From Candidatus Hydrogenedentota bacterium (GTDB lineage Bacteria; Hydrogenedentota; Hydrogenedentia; Hydrogenedentales; SLHB01), in assembly GCA_020848835.1 (NCBI GenBank), contig JADLHJ010000094.1, positions 1 to 43,005 on the forward strand: a stretch of 43,005 nt of DNA, written 5' to 3'. This document shows, piece by piece, positions 30,389 to 37,885 of this stretch (position 1 is its first letter; each line of letters opens with the position of its first letter). The notes under the pieces are model-generated. The model searched no databases. It saw only the letters and a program-made list of their open reading frames with translations, and was not told where the DNA came from. Position numbers and translations under genes: made by a program.

Positions 30389-31008
30389 TTACAGGAATAA
30401 TGCGCGGGTTGAATGTTTTCTATTGCGTCTATTCCACCTTTGGTTAATGGTTGTATATGATCAAATGAAAAACTCATTGGGTGCGGATATTTCACAGATA
30501 AATCAATCTCTAAGCCGCAAATCCCACACCACTGCCCGCGAAGCGCTAATACCTGCGCTTTTGTATATGGCGTATGTTGTGCGCCTTTCTTTATAGCCCG
30601 TCTTTTTTGGCATCTTTGCTTGACTTTTTCTGGATTAGCCGATCTCCACTTTCGACAGTATTCGCTTATCTTTTCTGGATTAAGTGCGCGCCATTTGCGA
30701 TTGTTTTCTAATCGCTTCACTGGATCGGCTGCGTGTAGTCTCTTATTTTTTAATCGAGTTTTCTCTTTATTTTCTGGTTTCGCTATCCAATTACGCCACA
30801 CTTCGCGCACTTTTTCTTTGTTTGCATGAGCATATCGCCTGCTCGATGCCCGGCATTTTTCTAAGTTGTTTGCGCGATATATTTCGCCGCGTTTTCTATG
30901 GCATACCTTGCATGCGCAAGCGAGTCCGCTTTTAGTACAGGATGATTTACAAAACATTTCCAACGGCAACTGTTTTCTGCACTTACTACATTGCTTCACA
31001 ATCGCCAT
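30319..31008 (-). CDS. HNH homing-type endonuclease inserted among tail genes
   Basis: A 229-residue HNH protein with an N-terminal zinc finger (CSKC, then CKVCHRKRGE), several basic helix repeats (NPEKISEYCRKWRSANPEK), and an HNH core with CGICG, SFDHIQPLTKGG and HYSCNCKK. The gene is about 40-45% GC in two hand-counted lines, well below its neighbours. It lies between the tail chaperone and the tape measure and disturbs the tape measure start. These are marks of a mobile homing endonuclease rather than a packaging HNH. Confidence 0.85.
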   Translation of the reverse strand: MAIVKQCSKCRKQLPLEMFCKSSCTKSGLACACKVCHRKRGEIYRANNLEKCRASSRRYAHANKEKVREVWRNWIAKPENKEKTRLKNKRLHAADPVKRLENNRKWRALNPEKISEYCRKWRSANPEKVKQRCQKRRAIKKGAQHTPYTKAQVLALRGQWCGICGLEIDLSVKYPHPMSFSFDHIQPLTKGGIDAIENIQPAHYSCNCKKLDRTFGLSLVANGGVLSVP

Positions 31009-31010
31009 AT

Positions 31011-31277
31011 CTATTTTCCTGTAATCATCGCGAAGCCGCGTTCAACTTCGCGCATCATTTCTTCGTCTGTCATCTCGCGCCCGCGCGTGTCCGCAAACGG
31101 CATGAATTCATCGACCCGCGCGTTGCGCCCTTTGCGGTACGGGTTAGAGTTCGCTACCGTCGCCGCAACAATCGCGTTGCGCAGATCGCCCCGCTGCTCG
31201 CCCCACGGCTGGATCGCGTAATACGCCATCCATAGCGCAAATTCCTGCGAGTCAAGTTCGTTCTTCAACTGCCGCAC
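31011..31277 (-). CDS. Tail assembly chaperone T-type domain (made by -1 frameshift)
   Basis: An 88-residue ORF starting at a GTG, but its -1 frame is open back to the slippery site in the preceding gene, giving LRNDITQQFWHFLALSLGKT before it. The region QEFALWMAYYAIQPWGEQRG with a following DLRNAIVAATVANSN is typical of the gpT/DUF4035 domain. It is most likely produced as the C-terminal part of a G-T fusion that guides tail tube and tape measure assembly. Confidence 0.8.
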   Translation of the reverse strand: MRQLKNELDSQEFALWMAYYAIQPWGEQRGDLRNAIVAATVANSNPYRKGRNARVDEFMPFADTRGREMTDEEMMREVERGFAMITGK

Positions 31278-31321
31278 TGTCTTCCCGAGCGATAGCGCCA
31301 GGAAGTGCCAGAATTGCTGCG

Positions 31322-31672
31322 TTATGTCGTTTCGGAGTTTTTTTCCATCTCCGCCACGGCCTCGTCAGTCATCCCGTTAAGGCGCAGCGCAACTTCAAAT
31401 ATGCGATTGAGTGACGACGCGGATTTTTTCTCCAGCATCGGTAAATCTTCATCACTGAATAGATCGACTCCGTTTTCATCGCAGCACAACATGCACGCAA
31501 GATACGCACGCGACCCGATGCGCTGGTCCTTAAACCGAACCTCTAACATGTCCCGTTCGTTTGCAGTCATTACGCGCACGTTCACTGAGCCGCCCCATTC
31601 AGGCACGTCTACGGTTTCCCATTTGCGCGCGTCCTGCTTGTTCGCAATATCCGATTTGCTCAGGCACGCCAT
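31322..31672 (-). CDS. Tail assembly chaperone G-type protein
   Basis: A 116-residue protein from the ATG at 31672, in a TAATG overlap with the tail tube gene. It has the pattern LSKSDIANKQDARKWETVDV, PEWGGSVNVRVMTANERDML typical of phage tail chaperones of the lambda G position. Its last codons pass over an A AAA AAC heptamer, where a -1 shift makes a longer G-T product. Host translation gives a fixed ratio of short and long forms. Confidence 0.82.
   Translation of the reverse strand: MACLSKSDIANKQDARKWETVDVPEWGGSVNVRVMTANERDMLEVRFKDQRIGSRAYLACMLCCDENGVDLFSDEDLPMLEKKSASSLNRIFEVALRLNGMTDEAVAEMEKNSETT
31337..31343 (-). promoter_or_regulatory. -1 ribosomal frameshift site (A AAA AAC)
   Basis: In zero frame the codons are GAA AAA AAC, so the heptamer fits the X XXY YYZ rule. 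The zero-frame stop follows five codons later at 31322, and the -1 frame continues directly into the T-type domain. The run on the minus strand is seven A followed by C. No strong downstream hairpin was identified by eye. Confidence 0.85.
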
Positions 31673-32034
31673 TACGTGATCGCTCCCGTGCATTTGAATA
31701 CAACGGTTCCAGTAATCAGTGTTTCGAGTTCCGCCGTCTGCTCGCTGCTGATAACGAATGCCGATACGCTGCGCGCGGCCGCGTTCGGATACGTGATCGT
31801 CAACGTACCCGCATTACCAAAGCTCGGGAACGTGCCGTCGCCTTCCGTCTCGATCTCAATCTCGCCGGGGTCTACCAGGTTGGCCGGCGTGAAGTCGTGC
31901 CAGCTTGTCGTGGTCAGCTTGCTAGCGTTGATTGCCTCTCGCTGAATCCCGCGCCAGCGGATCGCCTTTGCCTTGTACGTGATACCGGAAAACGAGTACG
32001 TCGTCCCGGTCGCCACCACACCCGTTACAGCCAT
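31672..32034 (-). CDS. Major tail tube protein
   Basis: A 120-residue beta-rich protein directly before the chaperone pair, the usual place for the tail tube gene. It has TYSFSGITYKAKAIRWRG, EIEIETEGDGTFPSFGNAG and an ITYPNAAARSVSAF strand, in keeping with a tail tube beta-sandwich; it is shorter than most. About 10 bases separate it from the tail terminator gene. The assignment rests mostly on gene order. Confidence 0.68.
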   Translation of the reverse strand: MAVTGVVATGTTYSFSGITYKAKAIRWRGIQREAINASKLTTTSWHDFTPANLVDPGEIEIETEGDGTFPSFGNAGTLTITYPNAAARSVSAFVISSEQTAELETLITGTVVFKCTGAIT

Positions 32035-32044
32035 CGGTTATCTC

Positions 32045-32503
32045 CTATACGCCGGAAAACAACGGCGCAATTTCCTCGTTTGCGATCTTCCAATCCTGAA
32101 TCACAAGATGCCGCCCTTTTTGCGAACCGTCTATAGGCGGATCGAAATTGTCTTGTTCTGAATCCAACATGCAGTGCTTGATCTGTACCGCTTCACCGTT
32201 CACATCTACTTGTCCGCGGAATCCGCCAAGCGCCAGCCATAAGGCCGCGGCGATCTCCTTCGCGCTCCGGTAATTCGCCGCAACGATGTTGAGTTGCAAC
32301 CGCGTCCACGCGATACCGCTCGCACCCGTCAGGTGGTGCGCGTGCTGTTTGTCCACCATCTGAATCACGATGTACGGGAGAATGTCCGCGTCTTTTTTCT
32401 GCGGTGCTGCGCCAAGCCAAATGCGCGTGCCGACGATTGCGGTTACTTCTGTCACGTCGAGCAATCGCTGCACGATCGCTGTCTCTGCGGTTGCCGCGCT
32501 CAT
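32045..32503 (-). CDS. Tail terminator / completion protein (DUF3168-like)
   Basis: A 152-residue protein. The opening VQRLLDVTEVTAIVGTRIWL, DADILPYIVIQMVD and a WTRLQLNIVAANYRSAKEIA segment match the DUF3168 family, which includes tail completion proteins that cap the tube at the head end. Its ATG is in a four-base overlap with the gp10-like gene. Confidence 0.8.
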   Translation of the reverse strand: MSAATAETAIVQRLLDVTEVTAIVGTRIWLGAAPQKKDADILPYIVIQMVDKQHAHHLTGASGIAWTRLQLNIVAANYRSAKEIAAALWLALGGFRGQVDVNGEAVQIKHCMLDSEQDNFDPPIDGSQKGRHLVIQDWKIANEEIAPLFSGV

Positions 32504-33015
32504 TTGGATTTGGCCTCGCGCACGACGCCGGCGGCGAGTTCGCTGCGCATAATTTGCTTTGCGCGCGATTCGTTGTTATCGAACGCCGGGCGCATGAACG
32601 GCTTGGGTGCCCCGCCAGGATGCTGATATGGCTCGCCGTCGCCAATCTTGATGCTGTGTGGCGCTGTGCCATATTCAACCAGGTGCGCGTACTTCACAGG
32701 ATCGCGCCGCATTGTGCGTTCCCCGCTTGGCGTGTTCACCGTCACATCGGTTGCGAATCCAGTACGCGGGCCCACAAGCGTTATGATTCGGCCCGCGCGC
32801 GGGTATCGCTTTTGTTTTACACCCATGCTTTTTTTAAGCAGTCCGGTTTCTTTAGGCGCTTTTGCTTTGGCGTCTTTTGCGACAGGCGCGAATGCTTTAC
32901 GGCTGGCCCGCGCGACAACCTTGCGGTATACCCTGCCGCCAAGCCCGTTGAGTTTGGCGATCAATTCCTTGTCGCCCGTCAATACGAGCCGCGAAAGTTT
33001 TGAATTACGCGCCAT
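32500..33015 (-). CDS. HK97 gp10-like tail component
   Basis: A 171-residue basic protein from the ATG at 33015 (an upstream start to 33042 would lie fully inside the previous gene). GDKELIAKLNGLGGRVYRKV, APKETGLLKKSMG, and YAHLVEYGTAPH with a following AFDNN helix match the HK97 gp10 family, which joins the head completion ring and tail. Its position between stopper and tail terminator agrees. Confidence 0.8.
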   Translation of the reverse strand: MARNSKLSRLVLTGDKELIAKLNGLGGRVYRKVVARASRKAFAPVAKDAKAKAPKETGLLKKSMGVKQKRYPRAGRIITLVGPRTGFATDVTVNTPSGERTMRRDPVKYAHLVEYGTAPHSIKIGDGEPYQHPGGAPKPFMRPAFDNNESRAKQIMRSELAAGVVREAKSK

Positions 33016-33289
33016 CGTCTTCGTCCTGGTCGCAGTCTTCATCGCGCACCGGCGCCATCACGCCAATCTCTAGCCCTTCATCCAACACGACGATCTTATT
33101 GCCGGGGAACATCGGGCGCAGACCGTCCGTGATGCCCCTAATTTGATCTTGCGACAGCCTCGCTTTCGAGCACACGACAACCACGTCCTGCGCGCGCACG
33201 CGGATACGCGAGAAGTTGCCTTCGATAAGCTGTACGCGCGGTTCATCTACCGACACGCCGCACACTGCGCATGTTTCGCTATCACTCAT
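33005..33289 (-). CDS. Small hypothetical protein with a CxxC knuckle
   Basis: A 94-residue protein from the ATG at 33289, in an ATGA overlap with the stopper gene. It has one N-terminal CAVCG pair, a central beta/alpha part (FSRIRVRAQDVVVVCSKARL), and a very acidic end (RDEDCDQDEDDGA). No family is recognised. It lies among head-tail joining genes, so a minor structural or assembly role is possible. Confidence 0.55.
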   Translation of the reverse strand: MSDSETCAVCGVSVDEPRVQLIEGNFSRIRVRAQDVVVVCSKARLSQDQIRGITDGLRPMFPGNKIVVLDEGLEIGVMAPVRDEDCDQDEDDGA

Positions 33290-33633
33290 GCTTCCGTCCG
33301 TTCCTGACACATCAGAATCGTTTTACGTCCGCGTTCATCAACATCAATCGGCGGTTCTTGGACATACATCAATCGTCCATCGTGCCGCGCCCGCCACTTG
33401 GCGGTTACTGGCGGGCCAGTGCGAATCGTTATCGCGTGCGTTACGCTGCTTTGTATCTGCAACGACGCAAACCGCTCATTGCCGCGCACGGGTTCCACTG
33501 CGGCCCAATACGTGCCGAATGGCTTCCATGTTTCAACTGGTTCATTCGTCACCGCGTCCGCCGTTTCCGTGCATTCTTCCAGCGTCACGCGCTGCCGTAA
33601 CTTCCCGGCCGCTATTGCGCTCGCGACCGGCAT
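33286..33633 (-). CDS. Head-tail stopper/adaptor (SPP1 gp16-like)
   Basis: A 115-residue beta-barrel protein of the head-tail joining family: AGKLRQRVTLEECTETADAV, ETWKPFGTYWAAVEPVRG and an LMYVQEPPIDVDERGRKTIL ending are typical. It closes the head exit before tail attachment. The order connector, (167-residue gene), stopper, gp10, terminator matches the standard HK97-type layout. Confidence 0.8.
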   Translation of the reverse strand: MPVASAIAAGKLRQRVTLEECTETADAVTNEPVETWKPFGTYWAAVEPVRGNERFASLQIQSSVTHAITIRTGPPVTAKWRARHDGRLMYVQEPPIDVDERGRKTILMCQERTEA

Positions 33634-34137
33634 TTAGCCCGCGAGTACCGCAATGCTTAACGCATTTGTAGTCGTGCCGGACAAATCCCACGTCTTGTCG
33701 CTTGCGCCAACGTCCTGCCCGCCATCCGCGCCGTAAAACAAAAACCACGCGCCTGCGGGTAACGTCACCTTCCAGCTTGACGAAGATGCTGAAAGCGAGT
33801 GCCCGTTCGATGCGCCTTCCGTGATGGTGATCGGCGAGTTAGACGCGGGGTTGTAACAGAGCAATGCCTGCACCTTCAGCCCGCTGAAGTCCGCGGCGCT
33901 CTGCGAAATATCCGTGAGTGAAGTAAGGTCAATCGTCGCCGCGCCGCCCGACATCGCCTTGTTCGTGACATATGCCTTCGTCACGGGAATCGTGCTCGTC
34001 GGCAACGTCAACGACTGATTGAATGCGTTGTGCGTTAGCCGCGCGCCGCCGCCCGTAGCTCCCGGCGTGCTCGTGGAATCAAACGCCTGCACAATCGAGA
34101 GAATGCCTTGCAGGTCAGCGGTTACTGTATAGGCCAT
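33634..34137 (-). CDS. Hypothetical structural protein among head-tail genes
   Basis: A 167-residue Ser/Thr/Ala/Gly-rich protein with beta character (SLTLPTSTIPVTKAYVTNKA, LKVQALLCYNPASNSPITI, WKVTLPAGAWFLFYG). Its composition is like phage head fibre or tail appendage proteins. It lies between the connector and stopper genes, an unusual place for a fibre; a head-associated decoration is possible. It starts 15 bases after the connector gene ends and abuts the stopper. Confidence 0.5.
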   Translation of the reverse strand: MAYTVTADLQGILSIVQAFDSTSTPGATGGGARLTHNAFNQSLTLPTSTIPVTKAYVTNKAMSGGAATIDLTSLTDISQSAADFSGLKVQALLCYNPASNSPITITEGASNGHSLSASSSSWKVTLPAGAWFLFYGADGGQDVGASDKTWDLSGTTTNALSIAVLAG

Positions 34138-34152
34138 GAGAAAAACTCCCTG

Positions 34153-34764
34153 TTACGCGACCATCATCATTTCGGGCGCGAGTGCGTCCACCATTAGCGA
34201 TTCAAGCATCGCGTTACTGACTTCGTCGTCGCCTCGATGTTCGTACTTGTATGCGACACCCTGTAGAATCGCGTCCTTAATGCAGAATGGAACGGCGCTC
34301 GCAGCGCCGTAGCCACACACATACGTAATAATCACAGCGTTCAAGATTCCTGCCTGCGTGGAAGGCCACGAATAATCCGGGTGTAAAATCACGCGCGCTG
34401 GCTCGCTCACGGTGTCCACCTGGTACTGCGCGCTACTCCACGTCTGCGTTGCGCCAGCCGTATCCACATACGTGATACTCGATACCGAAGTCAGCGGCGG
34501 ATACGGGATTGCAATGTCCCGACGCCCGCAAGGAAACGCGCTCAAATACAAGATGCGCGTCGCTGTAACGATCTGCTTTCCGCCGAGTAGCGTTGACGCC
34601 TTCTCAGTGCAGGACTTGATCGCGTTCTCTACCCACGTCTTTTCAACGTCATCGTCGATCCGGCAATGCAACTTCGCTTCGTCATACGAAACCGGCTGCT
34701 CTGCCGGAACTACCGAGACTTTGCAGCGGAACGGCTCTTCTGCCCATATGGAGCCGTAAGCCAT
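34153..34764 (-). CDS. Head-tail connector (HK97 gp6-like)
   Basis: A 203-residue protein. VSYDEAKLHCRIDDDVEKTW, VENAIKSCTEKASTLLG, the IPYPPLTSVSSITYVD segment and the C-terminal CIKDAILQGVAYKYEHRGD helix match gp6-like connectors, which form the ring below the portal. The family often begins with an HCRID motif like that seen here. It follows the decoration-type genes and abuts the next gene. Confidence 0.82.
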   Translation of the reverse strand: MAYGSIWAEEPFRCKVSVVPAEQPVSYDEAKLHCRIDDDVEKTWVENAIKSCTEKASTLLGGKQIVTATRILYLSAFPCGRRDIAIPYPPLTSVSSITYVDTAGATQTWSSAQYQVDTVSEPARVILHPDYSWPSTQAGILNAVIITYVCGYGAASAVPFCIKDAILQGVAYKYEHRGDDEVSNAMLESLMVDALAPEMMMVA

Positions 34765-35148
34765 TTACCCGCCAACCCAGATGTAGAACGTGCCGGTTTT
34801 AGTATCGCCACCGGACGCCACGACCACCTTGATACGCTCGCCTGCAACAACAATCGGCCGCAATGCCGCCCGCGTGCCGTCATACGTCGCTGCTGCGCCG
34901 GTTGTGTTTAGATGCGATGCTTGCTGCGGGCAGCGCGTGCCGGATGCGTTCACATCGTCCTCGTCCCACACGATGACCCCGGTGTCTTCCAGGCTCACGA
35001 TGATGTCAACGCCGTCCGAGTAATTGCCGCTACCTGCCTTCGCGTAGCGCAATTGCTTGATTTCGCCATAGTCGATTACATCGGTATAGCTGGTGCCATC
35101 GCCGCTGCTGTTCGTTACAACCGTTACGGTGTGTCGCTTTACAAACAT
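34765..35148 (-). CDS. Hypothetical virion-type protein
   Basis: A 127-residue protein with a beta-sandwich look: KRHTVTVVTNSSGDGTSYTD, DGVDIIVSLEDTGVIVWDED, GERIKVVVASGGDTKTGTF and an IWVGG end. Proteins of this type occur in head gene clusters and may be head decoration or completion proteins. The start is four bases after the stop of the 166-residue gene. The function is unproven. Confidence 0.55.
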   Translation of the reverse strand: MFVKRHTVTVVTNSSGDGTSYTDVIDYGEIKQLRYAKAGSGNYSDGVDIIVSLEDTGVIVWDEDDVNASGTRCPQQASHLNTTGAAATYDGTRAALRPIVVAGERIKVVVASGGDTKTGTFYIWVGG

Positions 35149-35152
35149 GCGG

Positions 35153-35653
35153 TTAGCTCAGCGCCACAGAGCCGACGTTCACAACCACCGTGCCGCGGCC
35201 TGTGCTGTCGAAGTACACAACAAGACATTCGTCACGCGCGTTGAGCGTTGCCACGTTATTAGTCCCGTTGAACGTGCCAGCCGTGAGGGTCAACGTATGC
35301 GCGGCGGTTCCGCTTGCGCTCGTGTCTTTCACGACGAACAAGCCTTTGTGGTTTGCCGCATCCGCGATGGTCGCCGCAACAACATTCGATGCGTGGTTGA
35401 GTTCTACGGACTGAACGCCCGCCGTCACCGCGCCGGATGCAGTCAATTCCTGGATGCGTGCGGAAATATCGCAGGCGTTGTTGATCTCCGCTGCCGTCGC
35501 GCCTATTGCAACGCCGGCCAGCTTTAGTGATCCGCCGGATTCAATATCGATTTCGCCGCCGGATTCCACATCGAGCGATCCGCCGCTCGCGACTACTTCG
35601 CGATCGCCGCCCTGCTGCATGTAGACCTTCGGCTGGTAGGTTCCGTCTGCCAT
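35153..35653 (-). CDS. Head-fibre/decoration-like protein
   Basis: A 166-residue protein. The opening TYQPKVYMQQGGDREVVASG and the repeated SGGxxDxESGG units (SGGSLDVESGGEIDIESGGS) followed by TAAEINNACDIS are found in proteins near capsid genes of many phages and are thought to be fibre or decoration subunits. The short repeats suggest a slender beta-structure. A 9-bp hairpin lies just before its start, perhaps adjusting its amount. Confidence 0.6.
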   Translation of the reverse strand: MADGTYQPKVYMQQGGDREVVASGGSLDVESGGEIDIESGGSLKLAGVAIGATAAEINNACDISARIQELTASGAVTAGVQSVELNHASNVVAATIADAANHKGLFVVKDTSASGTAAHTLTLTAGTFNGTNNVATLNARDECLVVYFDSTGRGTVVVNVGSVALS

Positions 35654-35670
35654 TTAGCAAACTCCTTGAA

Positions 35671-35694
35671 GCCGGGGCGTGTTACCGCCCCGGC
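35671..35694. terminator. Perfect 9-bp hairpin between two head genes
   Basis: GCCGGGGCG at 35671-35679 pairs fully with 35686-35694 across a 6-base loop. It lies between the genes at 35706-36140 and 35153-35653. No U-run follows on the minus strand, so it is better seen as a partial terminator, RNA processing site or mRNA 3' end stabiliser that changes expression between capsid-side and later genes. Confidence 0.5.
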
Positions 35695-35705
35695 GTTTCA
35701 GTTAA

Positions 35706-36140
35706 TTACGCAGTGCCTTCGGCGGGCTGTACGAACGCCTCGCCCGTGATGGTTCCGCTCGTGGTGTTGTCGACAGGGACGTTTGTCGGGTTGTAAAGAT
35801 CAACCCAAATGCTTTCGAGCGTGGAAGAAGTGCCGCGCGCGACAACGAGTTTCAGGTATCGCTTCGCCGGGCGCTTTACGTCTACCCATACATCCTCATC
35901 GCTTGTCCCGGACGTAACGCTTGTGCCGGTCAGGTCGCTGTATGCATCCGTCGATCCGTCATCGTCGGACTGCTGTACTTTGACAGTGTTGCCGGAAGCC
36001 GCCGTGCCAAAGCTGGTACGAAAGAACGCCCCGCCGTAACCTTGCGTGTCGACGGCATCGGAAGTAACCGCGCTTGTGGCGGCGGTCGTGTGATCTTGGA
36101 TTTTGATCACCTTCACATTTTCAGAAAACAAACCAACCAT
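35706..36140 (-). CDS. Hypothetical head decoration-type protein
   Basis: A 144-residue protein with strand-rich, Thr/Ser/Asp-rich sequence (TVKVQQSDDDGSTDAYSDL, VKRPAKRYLKLVVARG, LESIWVDLYNPTNVPVDN). Its position directly after the capsid region and its composition suggest a virion surface or decoration protein. No catalytic motif. It starts three bases after the 61-residue gene. Confidence 0.55.
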   Translation of the reverse strand: MVGLFSENVKVIKIQDHTTAATSAVTSDAVDTQGYGGAFFRTSFGTAASGNTVKVQQSDDDGSTDAYSDLTGTSVTSGTSDEDVWVDVKRPAKRYLKLVVARGTSSTLESIWVDLYNPTNVPVDNTTSGTITGEAFVQPAEGTA

Positions 36141-36143
36141 GTC

Positions 36144-36329
36144 CTATCTCCCGCGAGTCGCGCCGCGCGCGATCGCTTTTTCTCGTTTCTGTTCGTTCAT
36201 CGTGGTTTCGATGTGCGCCTGACCGTCCTCGACAAGCGCGCGCGCTTCGCGGTCCGGCAAATCGATCGATTCGCCGATGCGTTGAATTCCGCCCAGGCTT
36301 ACGCGCTCCGTATCGAGAATCACGCGCAT
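36144..36329 (-). CDS. Small hypothetical protein downstream of the capsid gene
   Basis: A 61-residue charged protein (MRVILDTERVSLGGIQRIGE, then DLPDREARALVEDGQAHIET). Small proteins of this type often follow HK97-like capsid genes; function unknown. It begins two bases after the capsid stop, so it is translated from the same message. Confidence 0.6.
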   Translation of the reverse strand: MRVILDTERVSLGGIQRIGESIDLPDREARALVEDGQAHIETTMNEQKREKAIARGATRGR

Positions 36330-36331
36330 CG

Positions 36332-37696
36332 TTACGCCTGCAGCATGTGCTTGACGGGCGCGACGCCTGCGTCAACCAACACACCGTCGTAGCGCGCGAA
36401 GGCCACAAAGCCTTCCTGGTCAACTTCGGCATAGCGTTCGACGAGGCGGCGAAGGCGAATGGCGCGCACTTCGCGAATCTTGTACTTGTTGAGTTGGCCG
36501 AAGAGCATCGACTTCAAGCCGCTTGTGGCAGCAGGCATGTCGTTATTGATCGTGTAAGGGAATCCCCAGATACGATCGACTTCACCCGCCTGCGTGCCCG
36601 CGGACCACAGGTATTGACCTTGGCCGTCTTTCAACTTGCGCAGAAGTTGCAGCGTGGTGTCCTTGAACATGAAGGAACAACCGGCGGTGCGGTAAGCGAT
36701 GTCTACGGAATGAATCAGATCGATCACTTCGTCCATCGTGATTGCCGTTGCGCCCGCGGTCGTTTTGCCGAGCGTGCTCATCGTGGTGATGCCACGCGGC
36801 TTCGCTGCGCCGTCGCCGGTCGTGAAGTGCGTGTTGGTGATACGTCCAAGGCGTTCGCCGAGCATGCCGCCAAGGATCACGGGTATGTTGAACGCCGAAT
36901 CTTCCAGGAGTTCAACTGGCACTTTGACCATCTTCGAGCTGTACTTGTGGGCGTACAGGTTGACACCGCCGAACGATGGATCGGCGGTGCTGACTTCCGT
37001 ACTCTCCGCGATGATTTCGCCCGTGTTGCTCGTATCGTTCGCGGTGGGGTACGCAAGCGTGTTGCCGCTGTCAGTGCGGATAATGTCCGCAACCTGGCGC
37101 ATTCCGCCAAAGTGCAGCATCGCCATTTCGAGCGAGTTCACGAAGGCATCGCCGTAAGTAAATCCGCCCGAGGCGCCAATGTGGGTGCTGAGTGCGCGGG
37201 TATTGACCTTGCCTACAAATGCCGCGCGGGCTTCGTTAACCTGCTCGCTCGTGCAAAGATTGAAACCAAACTCACTAGCGTAGGGGTTGACGCCCATGCG
37301 TTGACATGCGTCCATTTCCTCGTCGGTAATGGTGCGCTTGTCCGAGAAATACCAACCACGCAATGCAAGGCCGCGGTCCTTTTCGGTGACTTCGCGGGAT
37401 TCGCCGAGGCCGGCGGCGGGGGCGGGGCGGAAGTCGTCACGGCCAATCTTGCGCTTCTCGCGTCGGTCGGCTTCGTGGCGATCGTGGATTTCGGTTGCGC
37501 GCGCACCTACTGCCGCTCGCTTTTCTTCCGCTTCAAGCGCCGTTGCGTTCGCGTCATAGTCCGCATTGCAGCGCTCGTAATTGGATTGGTCCTCGTTGGA
37601 CCATTCCTGTTTTTCGTCATTTGCCTTCTCTGCGAACCGCTTGATCTCTTCGGCGAGTTTGTCGCGCTTCTCGCGCAACTCCAATAGCTTACTCAT
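36332..37696 (-). CDS. Major capsid protein (HK97 fold)
   Basis: A 454-residue capsid protein. The first about 65 residues (LLELREKRDKLAEEIKRFAE and on) form a charged coiled coil, the usual scaffolding delta domain that the prohead protease removes. The rest has HK97-fold signals: GGMRQVADIIRTDSGNTLAY, PVELLEDSAFNIPVILGGML, GERLGRITNTHFTTGDGAAK and a GFPYTINNDMP segment. The ATG at 37696 has GGAG eight bases upstream; that site lies in a hairpin. A longer ORF to 37747 would run through the leader. Confidence 0.92.
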   Translation of the reverse strand: MSKLLELREKRDKLAEEIKRFAEKANDEKQEWSNEDQSNYERCNADYDANATALEAEEKRAAVGARATEIHDRHEADRREKRKIGRDDFRPAPAAGLGESREVTEKDRGLALRGWYFSDKRTITDEEMDACQRMGVNPYASEFGFNLCTSEQVNEARAAFVGKVNTRALSTHIGASGGFTYGDAFVNSLEMAMLHFGGMRQVADIIRTDSGNTLAYPTANDTSNTGEIIAESTEVSTADPSFGGVNLYAHKYSSKMVKVPVELLEDSAFNIPVILGGMLGERLGRITNTHFTTGDGAAKPRGITTMSTLGKTTAGATAITMDEVIDLIHSVDIAYRTAGCSFMFKDTTLQLLRKLKDGQGQYLWSAGTQAGEVDRIWGFPYTINNDMPAATSGLKSMLFGQLNKYKIREVRAIRLRRLVERYAEVDQEGFVAFARYDGVLVDAGVAPVKHMLQA

Positions 37697-37700
37697 CTTC

Positions 37701-37731
37701 TTTGCTCCGTTTCGCCGGTGGACGGAGCAAA
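37701..37731 (-). promoter_or_regulatory. Hairpin covering the capsid ribosome binding site
   Basis: The arms 37701-37710 and 37722-37731 are perfect complements over 10 bases with an 11-base loop. On the minus strand the 3' arm (ACGGAGCAAA) contains the GGAG used by the capsid gene, so the site is paired when the hairpin forms. The 5' arm shares three bases with the U-tract of the terminator just upstream. Confidence 0.65.
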
Positions 37732-37792
37732 AGAAAAAGGGCAGCACTCGCCACCGACATAGTTTTGTATGTCGTTGATCGAGCCGCTGCCC
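37729..37792 (-). terminator. Intrinsic terminator-like hairpin in the capsid leader
   Basis: GGGCAGC (37786-37792) pairs with GCTGCCC (37739-37745), with a short bulge and further pairing inside, and with an extra inner 7-bp hairpin (37755-37761 with 37768-37774). A TTTTTCTTTT tract follows directly (37729-37738). The form is that of an intrinsic terminator, sitting between the promoter and the capsid ATG, so it must be bypassed for capsid synthesis from that promoter. Confidence 0.65.
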
Positions 37793-37879
37793 GGACTAGG
37801 CGGGAAGTCAGTCTCGCGTTACCCTCGCCGTTCCCAAGCGACTAGGCGCTTGGTTCAGACGGGACCACTTCAACTTTCT
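37729..37879 (-). ncRNA. Candidate structured leader RNA before the capsid gene
   Basis: About 150 bases from the predicted start of the promoter at 37886-37914 to the U-tract at 37729. It contains a 5-bp outer pairing (GAAGT with ACTTC), a perfect 7-bp hairpin (37834-37840 with 37847-37853, loop CCTAGT), the sequence GCCTAGTC twice, and the terminator domain. There is no protein-coding frame of note. It does not match any riboswitch or ribozyme that I can recognise. It may be a free RNA, an attenuator, or a binding site for a capsid or terminase protein. Confidence 0.55.
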
Positions 37880-37885
37880 AGACTA

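Noticed and set aside
36347..37687. 446-codon open frame on the plus strand opposite the capsid gene
   Set aside because: It mirrors the capsid gene, a product of its codon bias. The protein has no domain pattern, no ribosome site, and the opposite strand holds a certain HK97 capsid protein.
37729..37879. Known riboswitch, self-cleaving ribozyme or IscB-type guide RNA
   Set aside because: No conserved core of any class I know could be found and no IscB or TnpB gene lies nearby. Kept only as an unassigned structured leader.
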